Assembly: GCA_947034895.1 (NCBI GenBank)
Contig: OX344761.1
Location: forward strand, 26,486,863 to 26,550,862
Source of the DNA: Rhytidiadelphus loreus
Lineage: Eukaryota; Streptophyta; Bryopsida; Hypnales; Hylocomiaceae
DNA length: 64,000 nucleotides
Direction of reading: 5' to 3'
This document shows, in pieces, positions 50,455-63,300 of the stretch. How positions within the stretch are numbered: position 1 is the first letter of the stretch; every line of letters starts with the position of its first letter. Position numbers and translations under genes: made by a program. The notes below the pieces were generated by a model. It was not told the origin of the DNA, did not search any database, and saw only the letters and a program-made list of their open reading frames with translations.

Positions 50455-50680
50455 AATCCATACCTTAAATTAGATTGTTTTGTTTGTTTGTTACGGTGAG
50501 ATCTCTTAGATCATATGTCCCCTAGTCGCACTCTTGGTACCACTGGAAAGCTCTCTGCAAAGAAGGGTGCACAAGCTTTGTTTCATGGTGTGAAAGATAT
50601 TAAATTTTTGAAGTTTTTATGAATTAAAAAATTACTTTTATTTTGGTAGTAGCAACGGCATAGGGCTCACTAGTTAAAAT
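50455..50680. repeat. Dispersed repeat, copy 2
   Basis: Ordered similarity with 36187-36450: AATCCATACCTTAAATTAG, TTACGGTGAG, GGGTGCACAAG, TTTCATGGTG, AAAGATATTAAATTTT, GCAACGGCATAGGGC. It lies just left of TTAA element D. Confidence 0.65.
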
Positions 50681-50808
50681 TGAAGTTTCGTTAGGCAAAA
50701 TTTTACAAGTAATTGCAACAAACACTTGTCTTGTATTTAGCTCCCCAATTCTAGAAAAGATGGGGATTTTGCCCAAAACTTTTGCACTATAGTTCTCAAG
50801 ACTTGAGA

Positions 50809-51694
50809 TTAAGCTTGCAAATAGTTTTGTGTCTATGATTCATCCGTAAAACATTTGAAACTACCATTTCTATTGCAAAGAGAAAAATTTTAAAGAGTTT
50901 TTTTTTGTATATCTAAAAAAAGGATCTTGCATTCTTGCACTAGATTTGATGAAAAAGTGTGGAAGAAAATTTGAAACTTTAATCATGTAGATTGCAAGAT
51001 ATTACCGTATAAAGTGAAAAGAACAATTATTTTTTGGCTCTTTTCTAAACAAGCTTGTAAGACTTTGAGTCCTCTTAACTTGAAAATTTGCACTACAAAG
51101 TTTTAGATAAAGATCTTTATAAAGGAAAATTGAAATGAAAGTATGGGAGAGAAAATCTAAAAAAAATTTGCTCTTCCATTCTTTAAAAAATATTAAAAAC
51201 CAACAAATATTAGATGGTAAGAAAATCTAAATTGTAGATGGAATTGAAATACATTCTAGAATACATTGTGAACCTTTTCATGTAAAAAAATTGAGTAAAA
51301 AATGAATCCTATAAGGTTATTTTTTCCAAAAGATGCTTTGATTGTTCCAAATGTACAAGATTCTTCATAACTTTCACATCAATAATCCAAATAGAATGAA
51401 TCAAATCTTTCTATGCATATAAATCTATCAAAAACTAATTATTTTTACATTTATTTCAATATTTTGTGATTTTTTTCTTTCATGAGATTGGCTATTTTGC
51501 TTGAGGTGGCATAACTCTTGTTTCCAAACATTGATTGAAATAAAAATTATGTTTCTATAAAACTAATATGTTCTCTTTTCTTAAAAAAACGATAAAAAAT
51601 GTCATGCCCTCAGTCATGCCAAAATTTGAGATCATGAGTACTTGCCTAAACTTTCATTTATTTCTCAAACGAGCAATGGTCCTTTAGGGGTTAA
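50809..51694. mobile_element. TTAA-flanked element D, about 886 bp, left end decayed
   Basis: The right end is intact: AATGGTCCTTTAGGGG then TTAA (51691-51694). The left end has TTAA at 50809 but the CCCCTAAAGGACC motif is lost. Interior words match elements A and B in order (GAAACTACCATTTCTATTGC, AGGATCTTGCA, GCATAACTCTTG). It is the most diverged of the recognisable copies. Confidence 0.6.
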
Positions 51695-52354
51695 GAAATT
51701 AGTTTTGACACCAAGTTTGTGTCCATGTGGGCCTTTGGAATGCCCTTGTCCTATAGTTTTGTGCTCTAGGATCTCCATTCTACTAGTAGGAGAAACTCAT
51801 AGATTATTGTACACATCATGTACACCTTGCTTTGATTTTTTTAATAAACCATTGATAATCATGTCAATGTTCTTCAAAGAAGGCCCTTGTATAAAATTCA
51901 CTATCAACTAGTCCAAAATCACCTTTGGGACCATGCTCTTGCATTTAGCTTAGTGATCTTGGACCTCCTCTCTACTATACTAATGTGCTTGTAACACTAA
52001 TCAAGACACTAATTTATCAAAGTTATACTACTTGTGATATATTAAATTGGTCTAATTTGAAATATACTTGTTTAATTTCTACTAATTTCCACTAAGCACA
52101 ATATAACTTTGTGACACTAAATTTATAGGGGACACTAATTCTATGCCCTCACTAACACAATAAGCAGCTAATTGCAAGTATCTCTACTCAAATAAATATA
52201 TGTTACTTTAGCATTTTTCTTCCATATTGTATTTAGTACAATTATGTATAGATTTTTATTCATTGAAAATATCAAAATCCCTACATGACAATCTTAGAAT
52301 GCTACTACTTGTATACCTACACATTTGAATTCTATTATACATAAGAAATGAGTT

Positions 52355-53491
52355 CTTAACCCTAGAAGAATGGCCCAAGACTATTGATTTCAAGCTTCAT
52401 TGTCCATCACTATGTTTGCTGCCATTTTGTAACTAGGTATGAAAAAAAATTATATTTATTTTTCAGAGATGAAGTCATATGTCTACTACAATTCATAAAT
52501 CTTTCAAATTTCTTTTGGGAAAATTTGAAATTGATGTGAATTTTTTAGAAGAAAATGAAGAAAATCCATATCAAATACAAAATACACTCAAAAAATCTAA
52601 AATGTTCACCATAGATGTATATTATAGTGAATAAAATCTTGGTATAAACCAAAGTAATTTTGCCACTCTAAAATTAGAAAATCAACAAGCCATGTTATAG
52701 GTCTAAAGTTCATATTACAATAAAATATTGAAATTTATGAATTTTTCAAAATCTCTAATTGGAGTAGAAACTTCACTTGATAAGCTTCATTTCAAAATTG
52801 GACTCAAATTCGAAAAATACCATTTTTATGGCTCAAATTCACATCAAAAATGTAAGTAGCAAAAAAATGGCCAAAATACACTCCAAAGGTGATCCGTGAA
52901 TTAAGTATCTTTTTCTTTAGAGAGTTTAATAATACCATGAGGGAATTTGCAATACTATTCATTGAAAATGTACTCAAACACCTTAAGAAAAACTTGGATG
53001 AAAAAATGGTTTTTAATTTCTAACCTACAATCTTAGGTGAAGTCATCCAAATCAACACTTCATGTTTGCAACAACATTACAAGGTTAACCCCTAAAAGCC
53101 CAAGGGGTTTGGACAAAAGACAAATGTGGTATAAAATATAATTTCTATAACTTTTTAGAAGTTTGCATCAAAGAAGAGAATGTGAATCATGAAAAGTAGA
53201 AAGTATCCGTATGGTCAAAATTATAAAAATATTTTTAGATTCTTGTCAAATGAATTTTGAAGATATAACTCCAAAAATTCACCAAAAATACAATTTCTAT
53301 CTTTAGCATTTGAATTTTTTTTTATTGGTCAAAATTGTTTTTTTTTATTGATTTGTGAAAAAATGCATAAGATCTAATAATGAGAACATCAAAACTTTTC
53401 CAAAATAGTAAGTTTTTCAACAATAGGCCAATTCTAAAATCTTTGTGCTATTTCTCTTATAATTTTTGTTTCACCATAGCAATTTTAGTTT
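52355..53491. mobile_element. Two worn TTAA-family remnants, back to back
   Basis: TTAACCCTAGAAGAATGGCCC at 52355 resembles a left end, with CTGCCATTTTG shortly after as in the other copies. TTAACCCCTAAAAGCCC at 53085 is a second end; its next bases (AAGGGGTTTGGACAAA) resemble an inverted right end. The second remnant would run directly into element C at 53492. Boundaries are approximate. Confidence 0.4.
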
Positions 53492-54424
53492 TTAACCCTT
53501 AAAGGACCATCACTATACTTTCACCAAAAACGCTCCAAAACTGCCATTTCTAGTACAAGTACCAAAATTTTGAAAAAAAACTTTTCTTGACATATATAAC
53601 TGTAGGATCTTGTATTATATAGTATCAAAAACATGTGGTAAAATTTTCAAACATTTCCACCAAGTGAATTCCAAGATATAAGCATTCAAATTAACTCAAA
53701 TAATTTTTTTTACTCTGCGAAAAGCAGGGCAGCTGCACTACACAAGCTCACATTTCTATGAAAAAATGACCTAAATGGTGGTGCTTCTTTGGATTTGTTT
53801 TCCTAGACAAGTTGGCCACATGCTTGAAAATTTTCAGATCATTTGGAATAGTACAACATATAGGAAAAAAATAGTAATTAGGTAGTAGTAGAGAATGATT
53901 AGAAATACTAAATTATTTACAATTTAAATATGAAATTAAAAATTTCCAATCCCAATGGTTGAAATGTTGTAATAATGTATCTACATCCTAAGATTTTATT
54001 TTTGTCCAAAAATATTGAAAATTGGGTAAGATAAAGGATTTCAAAGTTTATTTTAGAGTAGGAAATCCAAAACTGCCCGCAAACAAAAAATCCTCATAAC
54101 TTTTGACTCATTGATCAAAATGGAATGATTCAAAGCTTTTTGTGTATATAAAACTCTAAAAAATCAATTCCAAATTTTTGTTTCTGAAAAAAGTGATTTT
54201 TTCTAATCTGCCCGAATTGCCCGATTGGAAAAAAAAGTAACATATTAGGCTATAACTTTTGACTCATATTTCCAAATGTCATGAAATTTGGTGCATATGA
54301 AAGATCTTCCTCGCCCCTACATTCTATTAAAATTTCAGCCTCAAATATGAAAATCTCCGCTCGTAGGTACCTGCCCAAAAAATTTATACAACCAAAAAAC
54401 ACAGTCCGGTCCTTTAGGGGTTAA
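53492..54424. mobile_element. TTAA-flanked element C, 933 bp (piggyBac-type MITE)
   Basis: Left TTAA then CCCTTAAAGGACCATC at 53492; right CCGGTCCTTTAGGGG then TTAA at 54421-54424. The interior follows the family order (GCTCCAAAACTGCCATTTC, TGTAGGATCTTGTA). The right subterminal palindrome seen in A and B is not preserved. No coding frame. Confidence 0.75.
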
Positions 54425-54899
54425 TAAAAATATTGAAAGACAATCCAATCTTTTCTAAAATTGAAAAAAAAAAAATTTGCCCAAAATTTTTGCCCGAAGT
54501 CGGACAATGGCCCAAAAATTCTGCCTGAATGTCACTATTACTTTTAACACATGTTTCACTTTCATTTGCAAGCCTACATAACTTTTGAACCTTTGAACCA
54601 TTTACCTGCACACCATTGCTATGTCTCTCCTTCCACGTCAAGAAATTAAAGTCATCGTAGTTTTGAGTGAAGCCCACGATGCCACTCCACATCATGCAAT
54701 CACATCCCCAGTTGTTGAATACTGTATTGACCACAAAAGGAGGCACCATGGACCAACTTATTACATACTATTTATATCCATCCCGGATACACAACTTGGA
54801 ATTTTTATTTTTTTATTTTTTAGTCATGGTCAACTTCAATGAAATCAATCAATCAATTTATGGGCATCAAAGTCACCTTCTCCAACTCTCCAATGGGCT

Positions 54900-57100
54900 G
54901 CTCCACATAGGTATATATATGGGTCAATTCCTATCCATTAAAGCTGTTGCATCTTAGGTCCATGGCTTTGAAACCTTGAATTGCCTGCACAAGTAGCTGC
55001 CATCATACTTGAGTCGGTGGCCACACCTTTTGACCAACTTTTTACTCAGGCATCGTAATGGTTTCTTGTTCGTTCCCCTATCACCAAGTCAAACAAAAGG
55101 CACAATTAAAAAGGGAATCCAAAAGGAGATGATCCCCACACCCGCAGTACATGACACTATCTGGCTGTTTCTTTGCTCCCATGTACGGACTGTTGATGAT
55201 GTTTGAGGGATCCCCATCCCAACATGGAAATTAAATTAAATCTCTTGACTGACTGAATTTCCAGCTGTACATTTTGATCTCATTAACTTCAATTGGAGGT
55301 ATTACACTACGTAGCTTGCTACTTCGGTTGCACAGCCTGAAACATAAATCTGTACAAGTACAAGTTTTTAGGGGTTTTGTGCAGATGTAGGTCACAATTT
55401 TTCAGAGTCAATTTAATGAAAGTGACGATCCATTTGCCTCTCACTGGACTGCCTGGAATCATGTATGAGATTGATCCATGTGTTAATGAGTCATTTAGGG
55501 TGGAGCTGGGGTCTAATTAACACTTTCTCTAGAAACACAACCAGCTGTTTGATTATATATCCAGTTAAGACAAGATTGAAGAGGTGAGACATGTCTGTCC
55601 TTGAGAATTGAGGCTGTCAACGTACAGTCGTGTTTCTTAAGAAATTGTTTGCAAAGACAGCAAGCAAGCTTTTGCAGTAACTATTCATGACTGCTATTCA
55701 TGACTGTTACAGCAGTCCAGGACTGATATTTTATTTGTGATTAAGAAGCTTGCTCTGGGACATGCAACTTTCCCACTTTCAACATCATGAAGCATTTAGT
55801 GACAGGAAGTCGAATTCACTCATCCATAATATGAAAGTCTAGTAGTACTCTTGGCAAAATTGGATTAAGTTACAGTCTGATGTACTTGTGCATACAGGAC
55901 TCATGTTTGTCTGTTGAGTATGGTAGTTGTACTAAGCACACGAACACTGATAGACACAGATAGAGAGCACGACCCTTTGTGCCTCCTTTAATTCAAAAGT
56001 AGAATCCATGACCTACAGAATACCCTCGCTGTTGCAAGTGCGTCCTTCCAGCAATGAGATTAATTGACTTTCATGCCATGGAGTATTAATTTTCATGAGA
56101 TTTACAAACACAGAAATTTAAAGGCGTACCTACGTACAAGTGGGTCAGGAGTGGAATTTTCACAGCCACACACACACATGTATCAAGTGGAGGAAGATAC
56201 AAGCAAAAGGGACACCTGCATGCTGTTTGTATTCTTTCTCAAAGTAAAGTAAAGCCCCCCGCCCAGGCCTCTTTGGAACCGCTCCAAGCGCACTGTTACG
56301 TTGTTTGAACACAGCCACCCCGAGCTAGCGAGTGTCTCGATAGGGATTCAGTGAAAGAAAGGATCCTGAAATACAAGCCGGCCAGGGTACTATTTGGCAA
56401 CTACACCGAATCTGATCTTGTACCGGCCTTAGCTAGCTCTCGGTGTATGTTTTTACCATCTGTATGCCGGTTGTATATATAGAATTATGGGGCAAGCGTT
56501 GCAAATACCCCTCGAAGCAGCTGGGATCTAACTGGCTTCCTTCAGTGAGCTCTTGTATTGTATTGCCCATAGATACCTGGTTTCAGGATCGAAGGTGAAG
56601 TTGCTCCTTAAGGTCTGAGTAGTGTACGTGCTGCAGCAGGAGCTTTGGATTTTGCCTTTCGTTGAACATTTAATTGCTGTGGCCAGGCTCTGGGATGGAA
56701 GATTCAGTGTATGGAGTTGACGAAGAGGTTTTGGAGCTGAGGAGAAGGAGAAGCTGCTGCAGTTTCGAGATGTGATCAAGAGATTCTATGATCGATCAAG
56801 ACAGACAAAAGTTTGGAAAGCTAGGTGAGATACAAACTCAAGCAAGTAGACTGAGATTGAATGATTCAGAGAAGTTTGTAACGAAGTGTACGTACAGTAC
56901 TGAAAAAGCAAAGCAAGGTTGTCTTCAATCCGCAGGACTGGTGCGCTCTCTGCAGCTGTAGGAGCGTTAGAGTTGTTGTGATTGTTGGTCATGAGAATTA
57001 GCAGGCCTACAGAACTCCAATGCGTGCGACTATATGTGCTCTGAATGTGCATCTGCAACTGCAACCCCCCACTGAAACTAAACTAAGCATGTGTTGTCGA
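54900..57100. other. GC-elevated island, no gene defined
   Basis: This 2.2-kb segment is clearly less AT-rich than DNA on either side and has few long A/T runs, as exon or promoter DNA would. Candidate short minus-strand exons exist (about 57000-56890 and 56780-56530, up to 83 codons), with no domain and no consistent frame. It may be a non-coding transcript, the distal promoter and leader of the small gene at 57522, or an unrecognised gene. Confidence 0.35.
56474..56482 (+). promoter_or_regulatory. Possible TATA box
   Basis: TATATATAG stands in GC-richer surroundings 1.05 kb upstream of the small gene's ATG. If used, the leader would be long or contain an intron. Weak evidence. Confidence 0.25.
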
Positions 57101-57521
57101 GAGTCAAAATAATTAACCAATATTTCGTTAAAATGGCGGTTTTCCACAAACTTGGCACTTATACGTTTTGACAGTCTGAAATCTATACCTGTCCTTGAAA
57201 TGAATGGAAAAATGGCATATGAAGTACTGCCATTTTATCGAAATTTCCCATAATAAGAGACTGCAGTCTTCTCGGTTCAAGGTCTACCAAGGGTGCTGCT
57301 CAACTTGTTAACCCAGACGAGATCAACCATCTGCTCCCTTAGTTTTAACTAATTTTTAACTAATCTTCTTAGTTGTATTGATGATTGAGGTGGGAGTAGA
57401 ACTTTAATTGGTCATGAGACCAACAAGAATGGAGAGTTTGTTGGAGGTAGTTTTACTAACCATGTACCATGGATTGCAGCTCACAAGTCACAACTTGGAA
57501 GAACAAGACATCGCTGCGATC

Positions 57522-58177
57522 ATGGCAAGTGTTGGAGTGTTACGACATTGGAGGGTGTTGGCACGAGGATTGGTGGTAGGCATCTTCTTTGTGATAGTTT
57601 GCATGATCATGAGAATGCCGGACACAAGAGTTCTACTCTTGGAACCATCTTCACTCCAAGGTCAAGACAACGGATTCTACGATTCGAATCAAGTGGTAAG
57701 TGTATTCAAATGTGTTGAAGTTCTCTATGATCACTTCATTTGTCTCAAACTTTTACTTCATTCAAGTAAGCTTAATTATCAACTTGATGCTTGTTTGTAA
57801 TGACCTCTCTATGAATTGTGGGGAGTTTTTTTTATGTATGATCACTATAATTGCAAAGATTTATTTCCATGAATTATGGAGAGTTTTTTTATGATGTTGT
57901 TTAAAAGTTCTTGAAACAACTTAATTTTAGTGGAACCCAACCTTCAGTTGTTTGATGTTGGATGATCAATTTTTCCACTAAAGTTTATTATTTTGAATGT
58001 TTGCATTGGTGTTATTCTTAGGGATATTACTCTTCGCAACACCGATTATATTCATTACGTCGAATTCTAGGAAATGAGTTTCCTCGTTCAAGACCTTCCC
58101 CAACAAGTTACCCCCCTCCTACACAAAATGTTCGACGCACTCCATTTAGGCGCCCTCAATCTCCTCCACATCCATAG
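57522..58177 (+). CDS. Small two-exon gene: 109-aa protein with N-terminal hydrophobic segment and basic proline-rich tail (possible peptide precursor)
   Basis: Exon one 57522-57695 and exon two 58022-58177 are joined by a GTAAGT...TTCTTAG intron in phase 0, giving 109 residues and a TAG stop. I chose ATG 57522 because of its context (ATCATGGCA) and because the hydrophobic segment then sits at residues 13-30; an in-frame start at 57408 would add 38 residues. Residues 14-30 (ARGLVVGIFFVIVCMIM) look like a signal peptide or signal anchor. The mature part has YYSSQHRLYSLRRILGNEF, then a Pro/Ser/Arg-rich tail with two dibasic sites, VRR and FRR, before the terminal PQSPPHP. This layout recalls secreted signalling-peptide precursors (CLE, CEP or IDA classes), but no known consensus matches. 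Function unassigned. Confidence 0.55.
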
Positions 58178-60303
58178 TTGATTAGCATGTAGTCATATCA
58201 TTATTAACACTTTAAGAATTTCAAGCATCTTGTGATGAATCATGTTGAGCTCATCAATGTAGCTGTGGGATGTTTTGTGAAGAATTGGCCCTATTTGGAC
58301 AAATGTACATTGTCAATTCCCACTGGTATAATACAATTGGGAAACAAAGAAATAGCTTGGAATATAAGGTGTCATATAATCATGAATATGATATTAAGAA
58401 CCTAATTTATACACAATCAAGGTATGAAAGTAATTCCACAATACAAGTAATGTGTGTATATGTATTTATGACCAAAAATTGCAATTTAAATGTATTATAA
58501 ATCTCATACAACAAATTGATGGTTGATGAATATGAAAACATCTAATAATTGTACAAGCTCTACAATTATAGTCTAAAGTAACAAGTATTAAGCTCTTGAT
58601 TCTTGTCGATATATGCGCTAGTCTTTAAACATATTGTGCCTTGATTGTACAAGGTCAAAATTCAATTAAAATTGCAATTTGAAATGTTTCAAATTAATCT
58701 ATAAATGTTTTCAATTGTATATTTTACTATACATAGGATCATATGATTTTGTTGAGTATTAAAATTCTAAAACAATATATTGAAACAACATATTTATTAT
58801 AGATATTTTATTCAAATATGATATTATTGATAAAAATAATAAAGAAATTTCAAGTATTTTAGTATGTTTGCAAAGAGCTTTAATTGCAAGAAGCATTAAA
58901 ATAAAATCTCAAATATCTAAAGCCCCTTGGTATTAATTTTCAAGTCAAATTTTAGCAAAAACACTCATAGCTTTCATTAGAAGGGATTCAACCCCTTTTC
59001 CAGGATTGCGGTCTCTTACAAGCCTCAAATCTCATGTAATGTAACATGTAGTCTAACTTGAAATTGTTATAAATCGCTTGATTTATTTAAAGATTAGATT
59101 TATAAAATGGAAAGAATAGACTTGGTAAAACTTTTTTGAAACTTAAATTGGTGCATCAAAATCTTAAATGTGAAAGTTATGGGGTTGTTGCAAGAAACAA
59201 TTGCTATTTTTGTCTCAAAATGGACTATTTTAGTGAAAACTATGACTTTTGGAATAATTTTTTTTAAATGAAATAAAATATGGATAATTTGTAAATCACT
59301 CAAAATAGTATGTTTGTAAAAATTTAGGCCTAGAAAAATTTATCTTCAAAAGTTATGCACAAAAAAAGAACAATGGAAAATACCAAGAAAATAGATACTT
59401 TGATGTTTGTTTTTTATAAAATAGTAAAAAAAATTCAAAATAAATAAATCTCAATAGATAATTGTTCCTAACTTGAAGATGCTCCTTTTCAACCATTTTA
59501 ATGTTTGGGAAAAAAAATTGTATTCTCCGCACTTGCACAAAAGTAGTGCACTTTGAGCACATGTGAAAGGTGGATACTTTATTATTTTTGGGAAATCTCT
59601 TTGCGGGCTTGTATAACTTTAGTATAAGTCCTCGTATTCCAATTTTGACCTTCGAATTCTCATATTTAGGTTGAAAATAGTACTATATCCTCCCCGTAAA
59701 AATAAACATCCAATAGGGGGTTGTTTAAAAATAGTAAATTAATTTTAAGAAAGTGGAAAAAACTACTAAAAGTCTACAACTACATGTATCTTATTTTCAA
59801 ATTTCTTATAAAACTGACATACAATACAAAAGTTATAAGCAAAATCCCACTCTTCTTTAGGCCAAAGGGCCAAAAAAAAAGACAAATGTTTCTTGCAATC
59901 ACCCTTATAGCTCATCAAAGTTGAGTTTTATACCTTCAAAATTTTATAGATCATTGCATTAAATTGGATACAATCATTATCTTGAACTTCTTTGGCAATA
60001 ACCTTTCATATTGCATAGCATCCAAGACCTAAAAATCTTTAAGGATTGTCTAAAAGGAAATGAAACACCTTTTGGAGCTTTGTACAATGCTTTTAATTAG
60101 ACCATAGTAGCTTTTGATTAACCCTTTGTGGTTCAAGCATCCACATAGAGATATTTTTTGTCAACCCTCATTTTTTCCTTCAAGTCTTGCTTGAAATTCA
60201 ACCTCAAATATGAAATTCATCAAGTCTAGTTTTTGCTTTATTTTCAAATCTAAAGATCTCAAAAGTTGAGAAATTTATTGCTTTTACATTTTTATTTCAC
60301 CTC
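58178..60303. other. AT-rich intergenic DNA
   Basis: Downstream of the small gene the sequence becomes strongly AT-rich. All open frames are short and low-complexity. No transposon end was recognised with confidence. Confidence 0.4.
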
Positions 60304-60399
60304 CTTAAGAAAAAAGGTTTTAGAGAGATTTGGCAATGAATTAAGAATTCCCTTAAGAAAAAAGGTTTTAGAGAGATTTGGCAATGAATTAAGAATTCC
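60304..60399. repeat. 48-bp perfect tandem duplication
   Basis: CTTAAGAAAAAAGGTTTTAG begins at 60304 and again at 60352; the two 48-base units are identical apart from the final base. Recent slippage or unequal exchange is likely. No gene overlaps it. Confidence 0.9.
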
Positions 60400-63300
60400 A
60401 CAATTATACTTTAGTTTTTCCAACCAAAATTTTAAATTTCTAGAAAATAGAATGTATATAATTCCATCTTGAGAGTGCACTACATAGGGGGGTTGATGAT
60501 CACATGCGTTCAATCCCCTATTACATCATGGCTATATAGGTAAATTTCTTGGATTACCTATTGAGCTATCTTTACCTAAATTTCTAAATTCTTCTTATTC
60601 TATGTACCCTATCTTTCATTTTAAATTTTTCTTGCATTATTTATGTGTTTACTATGTTCATTAAAAATAAAAAATACTAACATGTTTCTCAAAATCCATA
60701 TACAAATCTTAAAGGAAAAATTTAGCATTGAAAATTGTGCTTACCTAAAATGATAGATAACAAAAAGAGGAACATTTACAAACTAGTTTGAAACAAAAAC
60801 CATACAAAAACTAGTACCTTGTACAAAATCATATATAAGCTAATATATGTCTAAGTTTAGGATCAAAAAACAACATGCAAAAAAAAGTGCATGTATTAAC
60901 AAACATAATACATGCCATTTACAAGGTGTTCAAAAATTTAAGGTTGCACTAAGAAAGGTTTAGGGTTTATATTCAAAATTTTAGACCAAAACATATTTAT
61001 ATTATAGAAGTCATATCCTAAAAATTGAACAAAAGAAAGCAAATCTAGCAACCTAATGAATGCATCACTATCAATGCACAAATGTAACATTGGCAACCTA
61101 CAACACTAGTCATCTTCTAAGCTTCATTGTCTAAAACTATATACTTATTATTGAGATGTAGGACATTGGATCCTGCCTTGGATACTTCTAACAAGTCTAT
61201 TGTAATTCTAAAAAAAAAAATTATATAATTTTTGGCAAGACTATTATATAAAAATAAATAGATAAAATTTAATATTATCTCCTATGGCCCTATCCTTCAT
61301 TATTTATAACTTCAAATACCCCATTATGGTGATGCTAATTTACTTTTAAGAATTGTCTAAATTTTAGAACTAAGGTAATTATAATAGCTTTTCATTTGAT
61401 CACATGTTAATAGCAAAAAAATGGGAGTGCTCTCCCCGAGAGTTTCATTCACAAAAGATATTTTGAAAAACATTTTAACAATTTGTCTTGACCAAATTAT
61501 ACATGAAAGTGCAATTTGATTTTGTTGGAAAGGATTATAACATCAAAGATTTAGGAGTGAAACAAGATTGAAATCCAATTTATAAGTGGTAGTAAATGAC
61601 TATCCAATGTGAAGTCTTATGATCATATACTATATACCATACCTATAAGGCAAATTCGACTTAATATAATTCTAAATACAAGTGCCAAAAAATTTGAAAT
61701 TTACTTTTTCAAAACAAATAGTATGGAGTTTGTTTTTTTCAAATTATATTTTTAGCAGATGATGAAATTCATTTTTTAGAAATAATTAAATACTTACTAG
61801 AGGAGTACCAATTTTACCCTACATTTACAATTTTCCACATCAATTCTTCCTTCTCTAAACATGCTCACACCATATACTATGGACTATCATGCACAATCAT
61901 ACATGGTGCTTTCAAGCGACAATATAATTATTTGGATAGAAACTTTTGTTGAAATAACTCTAAAAGAAGATGCCAAATTTTTTGGAGATTTTTTAATTTT
62001 ATAAAATGGTATAGATTGAAAATCTTGTAGAATATTTGTATTTTAACATATATTGAACCTTATTTTTTGAAAATAATTAAATATTTTGCAGAAAGGTGTT
62101 GAAACTACTACTTAGGTATAGTCATGCAAGTATTGTCTTTACAATAAATGCAATGATTGCATGTAAGAATGTTGAAAAATAGGTGTGGAGAACACTAACT
62201 TCAACTCTAGCTTTCATATTGTCTTTTTTCCTTTAACCTCCCGTAAGTAATGTAGAATGGTTAATGATCAATGTAGTACATCCCACCATTCTAGAGTCTA
62301 GACTAGATGAATCTCTATGGAATCAAGTTTTTTATTGAATTAGAACATTAGAGGTATAGGGGAAGAAAGGGTTGGAAGTTGATTATGAGTTCATGCAACT
62401 TTCAAAATTGCATGAGAAACAAAGTGAATATATTCCATTAAATTAGTTGCAAACTTGCAAATTCAATTGTACGTTCAATTTCAAAGACCTTTCAACATAT
62501 TGAAGACTATTTTAATCCATATTATGACCAAAAGAAGAAGATTAAACAAATCAGACCATAAAACTCATAATTCAAATCAATTGAAGTCATATTTGAAATA
62601 TCATCCATAAGCTCAATGTATTCATTTAAATTTACTTCAAGTTTCAAGCTTTCAATTTTATTATACAAGATTGTTGATTACCTAATATTATGAAAAAAAT
62701 TCTACTAGTTTCATAAAATATTGGCATTTAAAAAATTTTCAATCTAAAAGTGAAAAGCAATTGGTAAATATAATAAAAATGATTCAAATAATTTGAAATT
62801 TCTTTCAATTCATGAATAGTTTTCTCAAGTAATCATTTCATTTTACACCAAAATACCCTTAGCTATGACCACCATCAAGCCATATTTAGATATTTTAGAT
62901 TTTTTTTAAAAGAGTAGAAATTGAACTACTTCATCCCTTCATTTTTTTAGTTGATCTCTAGAAGCTCACTTTTGTCCACCAAGGGGACAAACGGGTTTTT
63001 CAATAGGCTCCTATACCCTCAATATTTAGAATTTTTTTCTAAAAATGCAAGTATATAATTTTCAATTAATTGAATTTGTTGTTTAGGAGGAACATTTTTT
63101 TTGCAAAATGGAGTTTAGAGGGCAAATCAAGTATGGCGTAGATCTTTAACTTTGAAAGGAGGCAATAGATGGGGTAAGGGGAAAGTTGAAGAGGGTAGTA
63201 AGTGAAGTGATCTAAGAGAATGTCAAGGCTTGGCACAATTTTGACATAGAAACTTTGAATGTAGATTGCAAGAGCAATTCTTTTCTTCAAATTCAACATG

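Noticed and set aside
55950..55970. A string ending AGATAGAGAGCAC that resembles the 3' part of the miR156/157 family
   Set aside because: The 5' half does not match cleanly and no complementary star strand (GCTCTCT...CTGTC-like) was found within a few hundred bases, so no hairpin precursor can be drawn.
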